Source: Planctomycetaceae bacterium (lineage in GTDB: Bacteria > Planctomycetota > Planctomycetia > Pirellulales > Pirellulaceae). From it: a DNA stretch of 64,000 bases. Numbering within the stretch: the first letter of the stretch is position 1; each line of letters opens with the position of its first letter. The stretch is from NCBI GenBank assembly GCA_012729315.1, contig JAAYDI010000013.1, positions 1 to 64,000 of the forward strand. The letters run 5' to 3'. A program made the position numbers and the translations under genes. Positions 37,244-46,425 of this stretch are shown here, one piece after another. The notes under the pieces were generated by a model. The model was not told the DNA's origin, did no database searches, and saw only the letters and a list, made by a program, of their open reading frames with translations.

Positions 37244-40200
37244 ATGCGTTGCCGCACCATCCAGGTCATCACGTTTCTTGCGCTGTCGCATGTGTTCTCC
37301 ACGGTGTGTCTCCGCGCCGACGACTGGCCCACGTATGCGCACGATGCGTGCCGGAGCGGGGCCACTGAGCAGTCGCTCAGCCTGCCGCTGGTGGAGCGGT
37401 GGACGCATCGGGCGGATCACGCGCCAACGCCCGCCTGGCCGCCCCCGGCCCGCCACGACTACTATCATTACAAACAGGATCTGCAGCCCCGTGTGACCTA
37501 CGACCACGCCTACCACACGGTGATCGCTGGCGGCCGGATCTTCTACGGAACCTCGACGGACGACCAGATCGTGTGCCTTGATGCGGCCACCGGCCAGCGC
37601 TGCTGGTCGTGTTTCACCGAAGGGCCGGTACGGTTGGCTCCGACGGTTGTGGGGGACCGGTTGTATGCGGGGTCGGACGACGGGTGCGTGTACTGCCTGG
37701 CGACTGCCGACGGCCGGGTGCACTGGCAGACCCGCATCGGCCCGGCGGACAGCCGCTGCATCGGCAACGGCCGGATCGTATCCCGGTGGCCGGTTCGCTC
37801 CGGCGTGTTGGTGCGTGACGGCATCGCCTACTGTGCGGCCGGCATGTTCCCCGGCAGTGAAGGGGCATTTCTGGTTGGCCTGGACGCCACCACCGGATCG
37901 TGCGTATTGCGTGCGCCGATCGAGCAGTCCGCCCAGGGTTACATGCTGCTGGCGGGCCGGCAGTTGCTGCTCCCGTCCGGCCGGACCTCGCCGGGCGTCT
38001 ATGATTGCCAGGACGGCAAGCGGCTGGGGGTCCTGTCGAGTCCGGGCGGCGCCTACACGGTCGTCACGGAGGACCTGGTAGCGACCGGACGCGGCGATAC
38101 ACTCGACGAACTGTCGATCCTGGAGCCGGCGACGCGCGAGCAGCTGATCACGTTCGATGGGCGGCACCTCATTGCTCACGGCACGCGGCTGTTCGTCCAG
38201 AACCGCACGCACCTGTCAGCGCTCGACCGCGGCAAGTTCCTGCCGTTGGCGCGCGAGCACGCCGTACTGCGCAACCAATTGGCCGCGCTGGAGAAACGCA
38301 AAGACGAGGCGGCCAGCGCCGAGGCGGCTGGCGTCAAGGCCCGACTCGCGGAACTGAAGGCCGACATGCACACCTGCTGGGTCTGGCGCACGCCGTGCCC
38401 GCATGTCGAATCGCTCATTCTGGCCGGCGACACGTTGTTTGCCGGCGGCCAGACGGAGGTGGCCGCTTACAGCGCAGCGGACGGACAGCAGCTCTGGACC
38501 GGTGCCGTGGAGGGCCGCGCCTGCTCACTGGCCGTCGCTCAAGGACAACTTGTTGTCAGTACAGACGCGGGGGTGATCCAGTGCTTCCAGGCCTCGGATC
38601 CGGCCGTGCAGCCGCCCGCCGCGGTGAGCGATGCGGCGCCGGGCGCGGCAGCGGCCGGCGCAGCCCCCACTGCGGATCCGGCGGCGGCAGACCAGGAGCT
38701 GGCGCGCACGCTGCTCGCCCAGGCTCAGGCCGATCAGGGATTCGGCCTGATCCTCGGAGCGCGTCACGCCGGGCTGCTGCCCGCGTTGGCCGCGCACTCG
38801 CGGCTGCACCTGACCCTGGCCGACTCCCATGCGGAGACGATCGAAGCCCTGCGGCCCGCGCTCGCACAACAGCTGCCCTACGGCGTGCGTGTGTGCGCGC
38901 ACCAGGTGGCCAGGACCGCGCTGCCCTATCCGGCATATTTCGCCAACCTGCTGCTGGTCGATCCCGGCGCGATGCCTTTGAGTGCGGAAAACGTCGCGCA
39001 GATTCACCGCGTCCTGCGCCCGGAAGGGGGCAGCGCCTGGATTGGTGGCTTTGCCGCGGCCGAGTCTGCCAGCGTGGAGGCCTGGACCACGGCACTCTCC
39101 GGCGACGGTCTGACGGCGCGGACCGTGGCCCTGCCGGGCACAACCTGGATCCAGGTCACACGCGGCCCATTGGATGGTGCCGGCCAGTGGACACACGGTT
39201 TCGCCGATCCCGCCAATACGGCGTGCACGATGGACCAGCATGTGCACGGCCCCCTGCGGGTCCAATGGTATGGCGAGCCGGGCCCAAGGCTGATGGCCGA
39301 TCGGCACCACCGCAACGTGCCGCCACTGTACAAGGCCGGCCGGATGTTCGTGCCCGGCGACAATCTGGTCATCGCGGTCGACGCGTACAACGGCACCAAC
39401 CTGTGGCAGCGCGACATCCCACAGTCGCTGCGCCTCGGGGCGTTCCTGGACTGCAGCAACTACGTCGTGGACGACCGGGCGCTCTATGTTGTGGCCGGCC
39501 CCACATGCCATGAGCTGGACGTGGTCACGGGGGCTACGATGCGCGAACTGGCGATGCCCGACCAGGTGGCCGATGAGCCGCGGCAGTGGGGGTATGTGGC
39601 GCGGGTCGATGAGCTGCTGATCGGCAGCCAGTGCCGACCGGGGGCGGCGTATTTCGAACAGAGTCGGGAGGCGGACTTGGCCTTGTGGTATGACAGCATG
39701 TCGCTCGTCACCAGCGACACGCTGTTCGCCTTGAATGTCCAGGACGCCTCGCGGCGCTGGCGCTACCAGTCCGGTCTGCTGCTCAATACCACGATCACCA
39801 TTGGCGGCGGACGCCTGTACGTGCTGTCGAACCACAGTCCGGCAGCTCTGGAGAACCGCCAGGGGCGGATGCCGATGAGCACGTTCCTGGAGGGCCCCAA
39901 TTTCCTGGTCGCGCTGGACCTGCAGACCGGTAAGGAGCTGTGGAAGATACCGCTGAGCCTGGAGAATTACCGGCACATCGCTTACACGAACTACGCGCAA
40001 GAGAAACTGCTCGTCAGCGGCAATCGCTACATCGACAACAAGCTCTGGTACTTCTTCGAGATGCTCGATGCCGCCACCGGCCAGACGTTGTGGACGGCTG
40101 GGCACAATACGCTCTACGATCCGCGGGGTGGACATGGCGAACAGAATCGCCATCCCACGATCGTGGGCAACACGGTCTATACCTACCCCCTGGCGTACGA

Positions 40201-40489
40201 CCTGCACACGGGTCAGCAGCGGGAGGGGTGGAAGTTCGATCGCCTGGGGCATGGCTGCGGCAATGTCTCGGCGTCGGCCGGCAGTCTGTTCTGGCGCGGC
40301 GGCAACCCTTGGCAATGGGACCTCGGACCGGACGGGCAGGCCCGGCGGATCAACACGGTCTCGCGCCCCGGCTGTTTCATCAACATGCTGCCGGTCGGTG
40401 GGCTGCTGTTGATTCCCGAGGCCAGTTCCGGATGCACCTGCGCCTATCCGTTGCAGACGTCGCTGGCGTACGTGCCGGAGGGGGTGTAG
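37244..40489 (+). CDS. exported beta-propeller / methyltransferase-like / beta-propeller fusion
   Basis: A 1081-residue protein with a signal peptide (cleavage near CLRAD). The N-terminal part (about 30-460) has PQQ-like propeller blades such as IVCLDAATGQRCWS and VYCLATADGRVHW. Residues about 470-640 resemble a SAM methyltransferase fold (GFGLILGARHAGLLPAL, then YFANLLLVDPGAMPLSAENV and HRVLRPEGG), but the glycine-rich SAM loop is degenerate. The remainder (about 690-1081) is a second propeller set (VIAVDAYNGTNLWQRDIP, LVALDLQTGKELWK). AAGGAGG seven bases upstream gives a firm start. Being exported, it is unlikely to methylate with SAM; the inserted domain may be structural. It converges on the redox operon. 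Confidence 0.85.
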   Translation: MRCRTIQVITFLALSHVFSTVCLRADDWPTYAHDACRSGATEQSLSLPLVERWTHRADHAPTPAWPPPARHDYYHYKQDLQPRVTYDHAYHTVIAGGRIFYGTSTDDQIVCLDAATGQRCWSCFTEGPVRLAPTVVGDRLYAGSDDGCVYCLATADGRVHWQTRIGPADSRCIGNGRIVSRWPVRSGVLVRDGIAYCAAGMFPGSEGAFLVGLDATTGSCVLRAPIEQSAQGYMLLAGRQLLLPSGRTSPGVYDCQDGKRLGVLSSPGGAYTVVTEDLVATGRGDTLDELSILEPATREQLITFDGRHLIAHGTRLFVQNRTHLSALDRGKFLPLAREHAVLRNQLAALEKRKDEAASAEAAGVKARLAELKADMHTCWVWRTPCPHVESLILAGDTLFAGGQTEVAAYSAADGQQLWTGAVEGRACSLAVAQGQLVVSTDAGVIQCFQASDPAVQPPAAVSDAAPGAAAAGAAPTADPAAADQELARTLLAQAQADQGFGLILGARHAGLLPALAAHSRLHLTLADSHAETIEALRPALAQQLPYGVRVCAHQVARTALPYPAYFANLLLVDPGAMPLSAENVAQIHRVLRPEGGSAWIGGFAAAESASVEAWTTALSGDGLTARTVALPGTTWIQVTRGPLDGAGQWTHGFADPANTACTMDQHVHGPLRVQWYGEPGPRLMADRHHRNVPPLYKAGRMFVPGDNLVIAVDAYNGTNLWQRDIPQSLRLGAFLDCSNYVVDDRALYVVAGPTCHELDVVTGATMRELAMPDQVADEPRQWGYVARVDELLIGSQCRPGAAYFEQSREADLALWYDSMSLVTSDTLFALNVQDASRRWRYQSGLLLNTTITIGGGRLYVLSNHSPAALENRQGRMPMSTFLEGPNFLVALDLQTGKELWKIPLSLENYRHIAYTNYAQEKLLVSGNRYIDNKLWYFFEMLDAATGQTLWTAGHNTLYDPRGGHGEQNRHPTIVGNTVYTYPLAYDLHTGQQREGWKFDRLGHGCGNVSASAGSLFWRGGNPWQWDLGPDGQARRINTVSRPGCFINMLPVGGLLLIPEASSGCTCAYPLQTSLAYVPEGV

Positions 40490-40569
40490 TAGTAGCCCCT
40501 GGCCGACTGCCGGGCGGCAGATGGCAGACGCGTGGCAGACGACGCGGTAGCTGCACGCCCGGCCTGCAT

Positions 40570-42165
40570 TCAGTCGGCGGCGCAGCGGTCTTCGGGGTGC
40601 GTGGTCGCATGCCGCGCGAATTGCAGCGCGGCGGTAGGGCAGGCGGCTACACACTCGGCCGCCACCTTCGACAGTGCCGCGTCCATATCGCCGCCGAAGG
40701 GGACGCGCAGCTTGACGTCGAACCCGCGGCCGACGAAGGTCAGGCCCAGCGGCTCCTGCGCTCCGGCCGCGATCTTGACGCACAGCTCGCACTTGATGCA
40801 CTTGCCCGGCTCAAACAGCACCGCAGCGTGCCGGCCGATCACTTCGTAGGGTCGGCGCTGACCTTCATACCGGGTGGCATCCGCCTGATAGAGGATGGCA
40901 TAGCGTTCCAGTTTGCAGCTCCCATGCGCCACACAGCCGCAGGCGAGGCAGCGGTTCGACTGCTCGGCGGCCGCCGCGTCGGAATACGTTTCTCCGGCGG
41001 CGGGCGTGCTGTGGCAGGCTGCACCGGCCCCTGCCAGGAACTCCTGCATCTCGTCCGACGTCAGCCGATGGATGCGGGAGGAGAACGGCCGGCCGGGACC
41101 GCGCACTGCGCGGCCCGACACGTACTGATCCATGGTCTGCGCGGCTTCCTTGCCGTCGGCCGTGCTGCGGACGACCAGCGCCTTGCGCCGGAAGATGTTC
41201 CCGGCCGCGAACAGGCCGGGACGCTGTGTCTGATAGGTATTCCGGTCCACTTCGATGCCGCGTCGCGTGGCGGCCAGCCCCCAGGCCGCAATCTGCTCCG
41301 GCTCCACGGCGCCGCAGGCCAGCAGCACGGCGTCGAACGAATCGCACAGCCGGTCCAGATCGGCCTGGTCCGCCACTGCCGTGTTCCAGCGTGTCTCGAC
41401 GCCCAGGCGCAGGATCTGGGCGATCTCAGCCTCCAGCACCGCAGCCGGCAACTCCTCCGGCGTCGGCTCGGTGCGCAGGCGTCCCCCCGCCTGCGCTTGC
41501 CGGTCAATCAGCACGCAGGCGTGTCCCAGACGCCGCAGGTAATACGCGGCAGCCAGGCCGGTCGGTCCGGCGCCGACAATCGCCACGCGTTTCCCGCTGT
41601 CGGGCTGGCACGCAGGCTGGTACGGATCGCCGCTGGCCAGATCCGCATCCGCGACGAAGCGTTTCAACTCGCAGACAGCCACGGGGTTGTCGGCGGCATT
41701 CCGCCGGCAGCCTTTTTCGCAGGGCTTTGGGCAGACGCGTCCCAGCACGGCCGGCAGGGCGATGTCCTGTTTGATCGTCGCGATCGCCTCGCGCAAATTG
41801 TGCTCGCCGATCTGCCGCAGCATCAGCGGGATGTCCATGTGCGCGGGGCAGGCGAAAAAGCACGGGGCGAGGCAGTCACCGACATGGTCGCTCAACAGCA
41901 GTTCCAGCGCCGTGCGCCGCATGGCGCTGACCGCTTCCGTCGCGTTGTCAATCTCCATCCCATCCACGACGCGCGTGGCGCAGGCCGGCACATACTGACC
42001 CGTCTGCCGGTTCCGCACGACGCACACCAGGCAGGAGGTCGACGGTTCGTAGCCCTGGAGGAAGCACAGCGCCGGGATCTCGATGCCGAGTTTCTCCGCG
42101 GCCTCCAGGACCGTGGCGCCGGCAGGCACCTCCACTTGCTGACCGTCAATCGTAAGAGTGGGCAT
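40570..42165 (-). CDS. GltD-like FAD/iron-sulfur oxidoreductase with NuoG-type ends, lacking the NAD(P) domain
   Basis: A 531-residue multi-domain electron-transfer protein. Residues 1-75 form a plant-type [2Fe-2S] domain like the N-terminus of NuoG and HydA (Cys 34, 45, 48, 62). Residues 90-160 carry the GltD-type cysteine helices (CLAPCFFACPAHMDIP, RVCPKPCEKGCRR). The FAD motif VGAGPTGLAAAYYL is at 197-210. The chain then passes from FDAVLLACGAVE directly to the terminal FAD strand RPGLFAAGN (about residues 278-323), so the usual pyridine-nucleotide domain is absent. The end has [4Fe-4S] ligands (CLACGC, CIKCELC, ECVAACP). It is last in the operon and probably takes electrons from the NuoEF-like protein. 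Confidence 0.85.
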   Translation of the reverse strand: MPTLTIDGQQVEVPAGATVLEAAEKLGIEIPALCFLQGYEPSTSCLVCVVRNRQTGQYVPACATRVVDGMEIDNATEAVSAMRRTALELLLSDHVGDCLAPCFFACPAHMDIPLMLRQIGEHNLREAIATIKQDIALPAVLGRVCPKPCEKGCRRNAADNPVAVCELKRFVADADLASGDPYQPACQPDSGKRVAIVGAGPTGLAAAYYLRRLGHACVLIDRQAQAGGRLRTEPTPEELPAAVLEAEIAQILRLGVETRWNTAVADQADLDRLCDSFDAVLLACGAVEPEQIAAWGLAATRRGIEVDRNTYQTQRPGLFAAGNIFRRKALVVRSTADGKEAAQTMDQYVSGRAVRGPGRPFSSRIHRLTSDEMQEFLAGAGAACHSTPAAGETYSDAAAAEQSNRCLACGCVAHGSCKLERYAILYQADATRYEGQRRPYEVIGRHAAVLFEPGKCIKCELCVKIAAGAQEPLGLTFVGRGFDVKLRVPFGGDMDAALSKVAAECVAACPTAALQFARHATTHPEDRCAAD

Positions 42166-42188
42166 GGTTGTGTGGCGGGGGAACGGGG

Positions 42189-44546
42189 TTATGAAACGAC
42201 ATCCACGGCCTGCATCGGGCAGACCTGGCGGCACGTATCACAGCGCGTGCAAAGGTCCATGTTCACTGCGTGCCGCCGGTAAGGGGTAAGAGGGATGGCG
42301 TGAACGGGACAGTGCTGGGCGCAGAGCGTGCAGCCGATGCACGCCTGGTTGATCTCGTAGCGAATCAGGGCGGCGCACTTCCCGGCGGGGCACTTCCCCT
42401 GCAGGTGCGCCTCATACTCGTCGCGGAAGTACTTGAGCGTGGACAGCACGGGGTTGGGGGCGGTCTTGCCCAGCCCGCAGATGCTGCCGGCCGCCACGCT
42501 GTGCGCCAGCTGCTCCAACTGCTCCAGATCGCCCGGCCGACCCTGGCCGGTGCAGATGCGGTCCATGATCTCCAGCATCCGCTTCGTGCCGATGCGGCAG
42601 AGGGTGCACTTGCCACACGACTGCTCCTGCGTGAAACGCAGGAAGTAGCGCGCGATATCGACCATGCAGTCGGTGTTGTCGAGCACGACCAGCCCGCCGC
42701 TGCCCATGATCGCTCCCACCTGCACCAGCGCTTCGTAGTCCACTGGCGTGTCCGCGAGCGAGGCGGGAACACAGCCGCCGGACGGCCCGCCCACCTGCAC
42801 CGCTTTGAACGTGCGTCCCGGCAGCGCGCCACCGCCGATGTCGTAGACGATCTGCCGCAACGTGATGCCCATCGCCACTTCGATCAGGCCGCCGCGCACG
42901 ACCTTGCCGGCCAGCGCAAACACCTTCGTGCCTTTGCTGGCGCCGGTACCCAGCTGTGCGAATTGGTCTCCGCCGTGCCGGAAGATCCAGGGCAGGCAGG
43001 CCAGCGTCTCCACATTGTTGATCAACGTCGGGCGATCCCACAGTCCGGTTTCCACCGGGTAGGGCGGGCGCAGCGTGGGTGTGCCGCGGCGTCCTTCCAG
43101 GGAGTTGATCAGCGCGGTCTCTTCGCCACAGATGAACGCGCCCGCACCTTCCGCCACGCGGAACTTCACGTTCAGGCCGCTCCCCAGGATCCCGGCGCCG
43201 ATCAGCGCGTGTTGTTCACACCGCTCGAGCGCCTCCCGGATGCGCGCGACGGCCAGCGGATACTCGTCGCGGATGTAGAAGATCGCTTCCTGCGCGCCGA
43301 TCGCGAGCGCGGCGATGGCCATCCCTTCGATCACACGATAGGGGAAGGACTCGAGCAGCATGCGGTCCATGAAGGCACCGGGGTCCCCTTCGTCCCCGTT
43401 GCAGACGACGTACTTCGTGTCGCCGGCGGCAGCTCGCGCCTTCTGCCACTTGATATACGTCGGGAAGCCTCCGCCGCCACGTCCCCGCAGGCCGCTCCGC
43501 CGCACTTCGTCCACGATCGACGGGGGATCGAGTTCGCGGAGGCATCGTCGCAGCGCGGCGAAGCCGTCGTGCCGCAGGTACTCGTCCAGGTCCAGCGGAT
43601 CCAGGTCGCCGCAGCATTCGGTGGCAATGTGCTTCTGCGGCCCGAGAAAGCCGCACACGGCTTGTCCGCCCACATCCAGCGCGTGCGACTCCACCGCGTC
43701 GTCTGCTTCGTTGGAGTAAAATGCGTCCAGCCACCGCGCGAACCGGTAGCCGAGCCGCCGCACCAGTCCGGGCGGGCGGAAATGCCGCAGCACAATGCTC
43801 CGCACATCCTCCGGCCGCACGTGCGAGAAGAACCGCGATTCGCCCGCTGGCGTGATCAGCTGCACCAGTGGCGTCTGGTGGCACATGCCGATGCAGCCGA
43901 CACGTTTCACCGCCGCGGGCGCCCCCGATTCGCTCAGCACCGCCAGGATCTCATCGTGCACCCGGCCGCTCCCCTGCGCCTGGCAACAGGAACCCAGCCC
44001 GATCCGGATCTCACCCAGTTCGCCCGGTCGCGAATTGGGTGCGGGGCGCGCCGCGGCGGGTGGCGCGCTGCGCGCATGCCGCTCCTCGGCCACCATCTGC
44101 GGGACGCTCCGCGGGCTCACCCGCCCGTACGTCACGTCGTCGATCTGCACGACCGGCGCCAAGGTACAGCAGCCCAGACAGGCGACCGACTGGAGCGTGA
44201 ATTCGCCGCGCGCGTCCGTGTCCTGGCCGGGGGCCAGCCCGAGGTGCAACGCCACCGCATCGCGCACCAGCTCCGCGCCCTTCACGTGGCACGCCGTCCC
44301 TTCGCAGACGTGAATCACGTGCCGCCCCACCGGCTGGTGGCGGAAGTGCGTGTAGAACGTTGACACCCCCGTGATGTCGGCGGGCGTAATTTCGGTCAGC
44401 TCACACACGCGCATCAGCGCGGGCTGCGGCAAATAGCGGTAGTGGCGCTGGATCGCCTGCAGGATCGGAACGACGGCCTCGCGCCGCGTACCGCACTGGA
44501 CGACAATCTCGTCCACGTAATTCAAGTCAAGCTCGGATCTGATCAT
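42189..44546 (-). CDS. fused NuoE-NuoF-like NADH-binding flavoprotein
   Basis: A 785-residue protein. Residues 1-150 are NuoE-like with a [2Fe-2S] site (CEGTAC at 81-86, CLGCC at 123-127). Residues about 180-245 form a second thioredoxin-type [2Fe-2S] domain (GSCCQAQG, CIGMC). The rest is NuoF-like: GLRGRGGGGFP and GDEGDPGAFMDR for FMN and NADH, CGEETALINSLEGRRG, and CGKCTLCRIGTKRM for the N3-type cluster. The end has two ferredoxin clusters (CIGCTLCAQHCP, CTRCDTCRQVCP). This resembles HydB/HndC of NAD(P)-linked and electron-bifurcating enzymes, with NuoE fused on. ATG at 44546; 25 bases after the propeller gene, 23 before the GltD-like gene. Confidence 0.9.
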   Translation of the reverse strand: MIRSELDLNYVDEIVVQCGTRREAVVPILQAIQRHYRYLPQPALMRVCELTEITPADITGVSTFYTHFRHQPVGRHVIHVCEGTACHVKGAELVRDAVALHLGLAPGQDTDARGEFTLQSVACLGCCTLAPVVQIDDVTYGRVSPRSVPQMVAEERHARSAPPAAARPAPNSRPGELGEIRIGLGSCCQAQGSGRVHDEILAVLSESGAPAAVKRVGCIGMCHQTPLVQLITPAGESRFFSHVRPEDVRSIVLRHFRPPGLVRRLGYRFARWLDAFYSNEADDAVESHALDVGGQAVCGFLGPQKHIATECCGDLDPLDLDEYLRHDGFAALRRCLRELDPPSIVDEVRRSGLRGRGGGGFPTYIKWQKARAAAGDTKYVVCNGDEGDPGAFMDRMLLESFPYRVIEGMAIAALAIGAQEAIFYIRDEYPLAVARIREALERCEQHALIGAGILGSGLNVKFRVAEGAGAFICGEETALINSLEGRRGTPTLRPPYPVETGLWDRPTLINNVETLACLPWIFRHGGDQFAQLGTGASKGTKVFALAGKVVRGGLIEVAMGITLRQIVYDIGGGALPGRTFKAVQVGGPSGGCVPASLADTPVDYEALVQVGAIMGSGGLVVLDNTDCMVDIARYFLRFTQEQSCGKCTLCRIGTKRMLEIMDRICTGQGRPGDLEQLEQLAHSVAAGSICGLGKTAPNPVLSTLKYFRDEYEAHLQGKCPAGKCAALIRYEINQACIGCTLCAQHCPVHAIPLTPYRRHAVNMDLCTRCDTCRQVCPMQAVDVVS

Positions 44547-44571
44547 GCGAGTTCGCAGTCTCGGTGTATCG

Positions 44572-46425
44572 TTAGTGCGTACCGATGCAGAACAGGTGTG
44601 TCTGGCCGCGAATGTAGATCCGCCCAGGCTGAAACGCCGGGCTGGAGCGGATCGGTTCCCCCATCTCGAACTCTCCCACACGCTGGCACGCGTCCGCCTG
44701 CGGCTCGAGGATCCACGCCTTACCCTCCTCCGAAAACACATAAACGCTCGAACCCACCTGACTGGGCGAAGACGACACTTCCTCCAGCATGTCCTCCTCC
44801 CAGAGCGGCTCTCGCGGGTCGGCATCCAGCCCGGGCGTGGTCCCCGGTGCGCGATCGAAGCAGGCCAGCATGCCGTGCGCCATCAGCAGCAGATACTTGT
44901 CGGTCGCCAGCGGACTGCAGACGTCCGGCACGCCGATGTCGGTGTACCACTGGACGTGTGTCTCCGTGACGTCACCGCTGCCGTCAGCGCGGACCGCCGC
45001 CATGCCGCTCGTTTCGTTGGCCGCGTACACCACACCGTCGACGCACACGGGGGATGGGCCGATCTCCCCTCCCAGGCACTTGGCACGCCAGAGTTCGCTG
45101 CCGTCGACCGGCGAATACGCGATCAGCCACGGATCGACGCACGTAATCACCATCCACCGCCCATCGTGCTCCACGACAATCGGCGACGACCAACTGCTGG
45201 GCACTTCGCGTTTGACTTCCCACACCGGGGTGCCTGTGGCGCCATCGAGTGCAATGAGTCGGGACAGCCCCTCTTCCTTGCGCCCCTGATCGAACTGGAT
45301 GATCAGGCGGTCGTTGTACGTGGCGAGGGAACTCGCGTGACCGTAGTGGTTCTGGGGTGTCCCCAGATTCTGGTGCCACTGTTCTTCCCCTTGCAGACTC
45401 AGCGCGATCACATCACCCGTGGCGAAGATCGCGTACACGCGGAGCCCGTCGGTCGCCATCGTCGGCGCTGCATACGACGTTGCCTCCATCACTTCCAGTT
45501 CCTTGCCGTCCGGCCTGGTGGGAGGCAGGTCGTGCCGCCACACCAGTTCACCGCTGGCCGCCGCGAAACAGAACACCGCCTGCTCTTCCGCCGTCGCCCC
45601 GGACAGAAATACCCGATCCTGCCAGACAATCGGCGAGTTGGGGCCCGGCAAGGGCACCTCCGTCTTCCACATAATCCCCGCGTTGTCCGGCACACTCCAC
45701 GTGGTGGGAATGTCCGTGTAGGCGGACACCCCTGATCCGGACGGGCCGCGGAACCGCGGCCACTGCTGCAGGTACTCGGCGTACGACGGCAGGGGAGCTA
45801 CCGGCTCCGCTGTACCGGCAGGCTCCGTCTCTGCTGCATCGGCCGATTTCGTCTCCGCCGGTGTCACCGGCGCCTGGGTGTCCGCCGTATTCGGCAGCTG
45901 CGCCGCGGGACCGGCCGCTGGCGCGGCGGCCAGTTCTTTCGGACCGGACGGCACAATCGGTTCCGCGCGCAGCGCGAAACCGCACAACACGGTGGCGACG
46001 ACCAGCACCACACCGACGGTCGCCCAGCGGGCGTAGCGCTGCGCCAGAGATTCCGCGTCGTGCTCGGGGTCCACCGGCCCCGGCAGGTACGTCGTGCCGC
46101 GTACGGCCACCGCCCAGCGCGCCGCGAGCAGCGCCAGCGTCAGGCCGCCCAGCATCAAGTAGGTGCCCATCGCCATGAACCGGCGTTTGCGGAAGTACGT
46201 GTCGCGCAGCAGCAGATCCAGCGCGCGGATCTGCTGCTGTATCTGCGGGTCGCCCGGCTGGTCCCTGAGCTGCTGCTTCAGTTCGAGGTAGGCCGGGGTG
46301 TCGAACAGCTCGTACGTGCCGCGACCGGCATAGTCCATCGCCATCAAGAGCCCGACGGCGAGCGAGAAGACGGCGGCGACGACTGCCGTTCCTACAAGCG
46401 TGGGATAGCGCACGGAGATACTCAT
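44572..46425 (-). CDS. membrane-anchored PQQ-like beta-propeller protein
   Basis: A 617-residue protein. The N-terminal 160 residues have three hydrophobic helices (LVGTAVVAAVFSLAVGLLMA, YLMLGGLTLALLAARW, WATVGVVLVVATVLCGFAL) with a charged loop between the first two. An Ala/Pro/Thr-rich linker leads to a propeller from about 210 (WPRFRGPSGSGVSAY, LIALDGATGTPVWEV, LIAYSPVDGSELWR). The propeller should lie outside the cytoplasmic membrane. WPRFRGP is the common start of planctomycete PQQ-like propellers. There is no evidence that PQQ itself is bound. The ATG at 46425 has AGGAG eight bases upstream and overlaps the stop of the gene before it (ATGA). Confidence 0.88.
   Translation of the reverse strand: MSISVRYPTLVGTAVVAAVFSLAVGLLMAMDYAGRGTYELFDTPAYLELKQQLRDQPGDPQIQQQIRALDLLLRDTYFRKRRFMAMGTYLMLGGLTLALLAARWAVAVRGTTYLPGPVDPEHDAESLAQRYARWATVGVVLVVATVLCGFALRAEPIVPSGPKELAAAPAAGPAAQLPNTADTQAPVTPAETKSADAAETEPAGTAEPVAPLPSYAEYLQQWPRFRGPSGSGVSAYTDIPTTWSVPDNAGIMWKTEVPLPGPNSPIVWQDRVFLSGATAEEQAVFCFAAASGELVWRHDLPPTRPDGKELEVMEATSYAAPTMATDGLRVYAIFATGDVIALSLQGEEQWHQNLGTPQNHYGHASSLATYNDRLIIQFDQGRKEEGLSRLIALDGATGTPVWEVKREVPSSWSSPIVVEHDGRWMVITCVDPWLIAYSPVDGSELWRAKCLGGEIGPSPVCVDGVVYAANETSGMAAVRADGSGDVTETHVQWYTDIGVPDVCSPLATDKYLLLMAHGMLACFDRAPGTTPGLDADPREPLWEEDMLEEVSSSPSQVGSSVYVFSEEGKAWILEPQADACQRVGEFEMGEPIRSSPAFQPGRIYIRGQTHLFCIGTH

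Noticed and set aside
37202-40801. Long minus-strand frames opposite the propeller fusion gene
   Set aside because: No domain content. The plus strand has a signal peptide and propeller blades.
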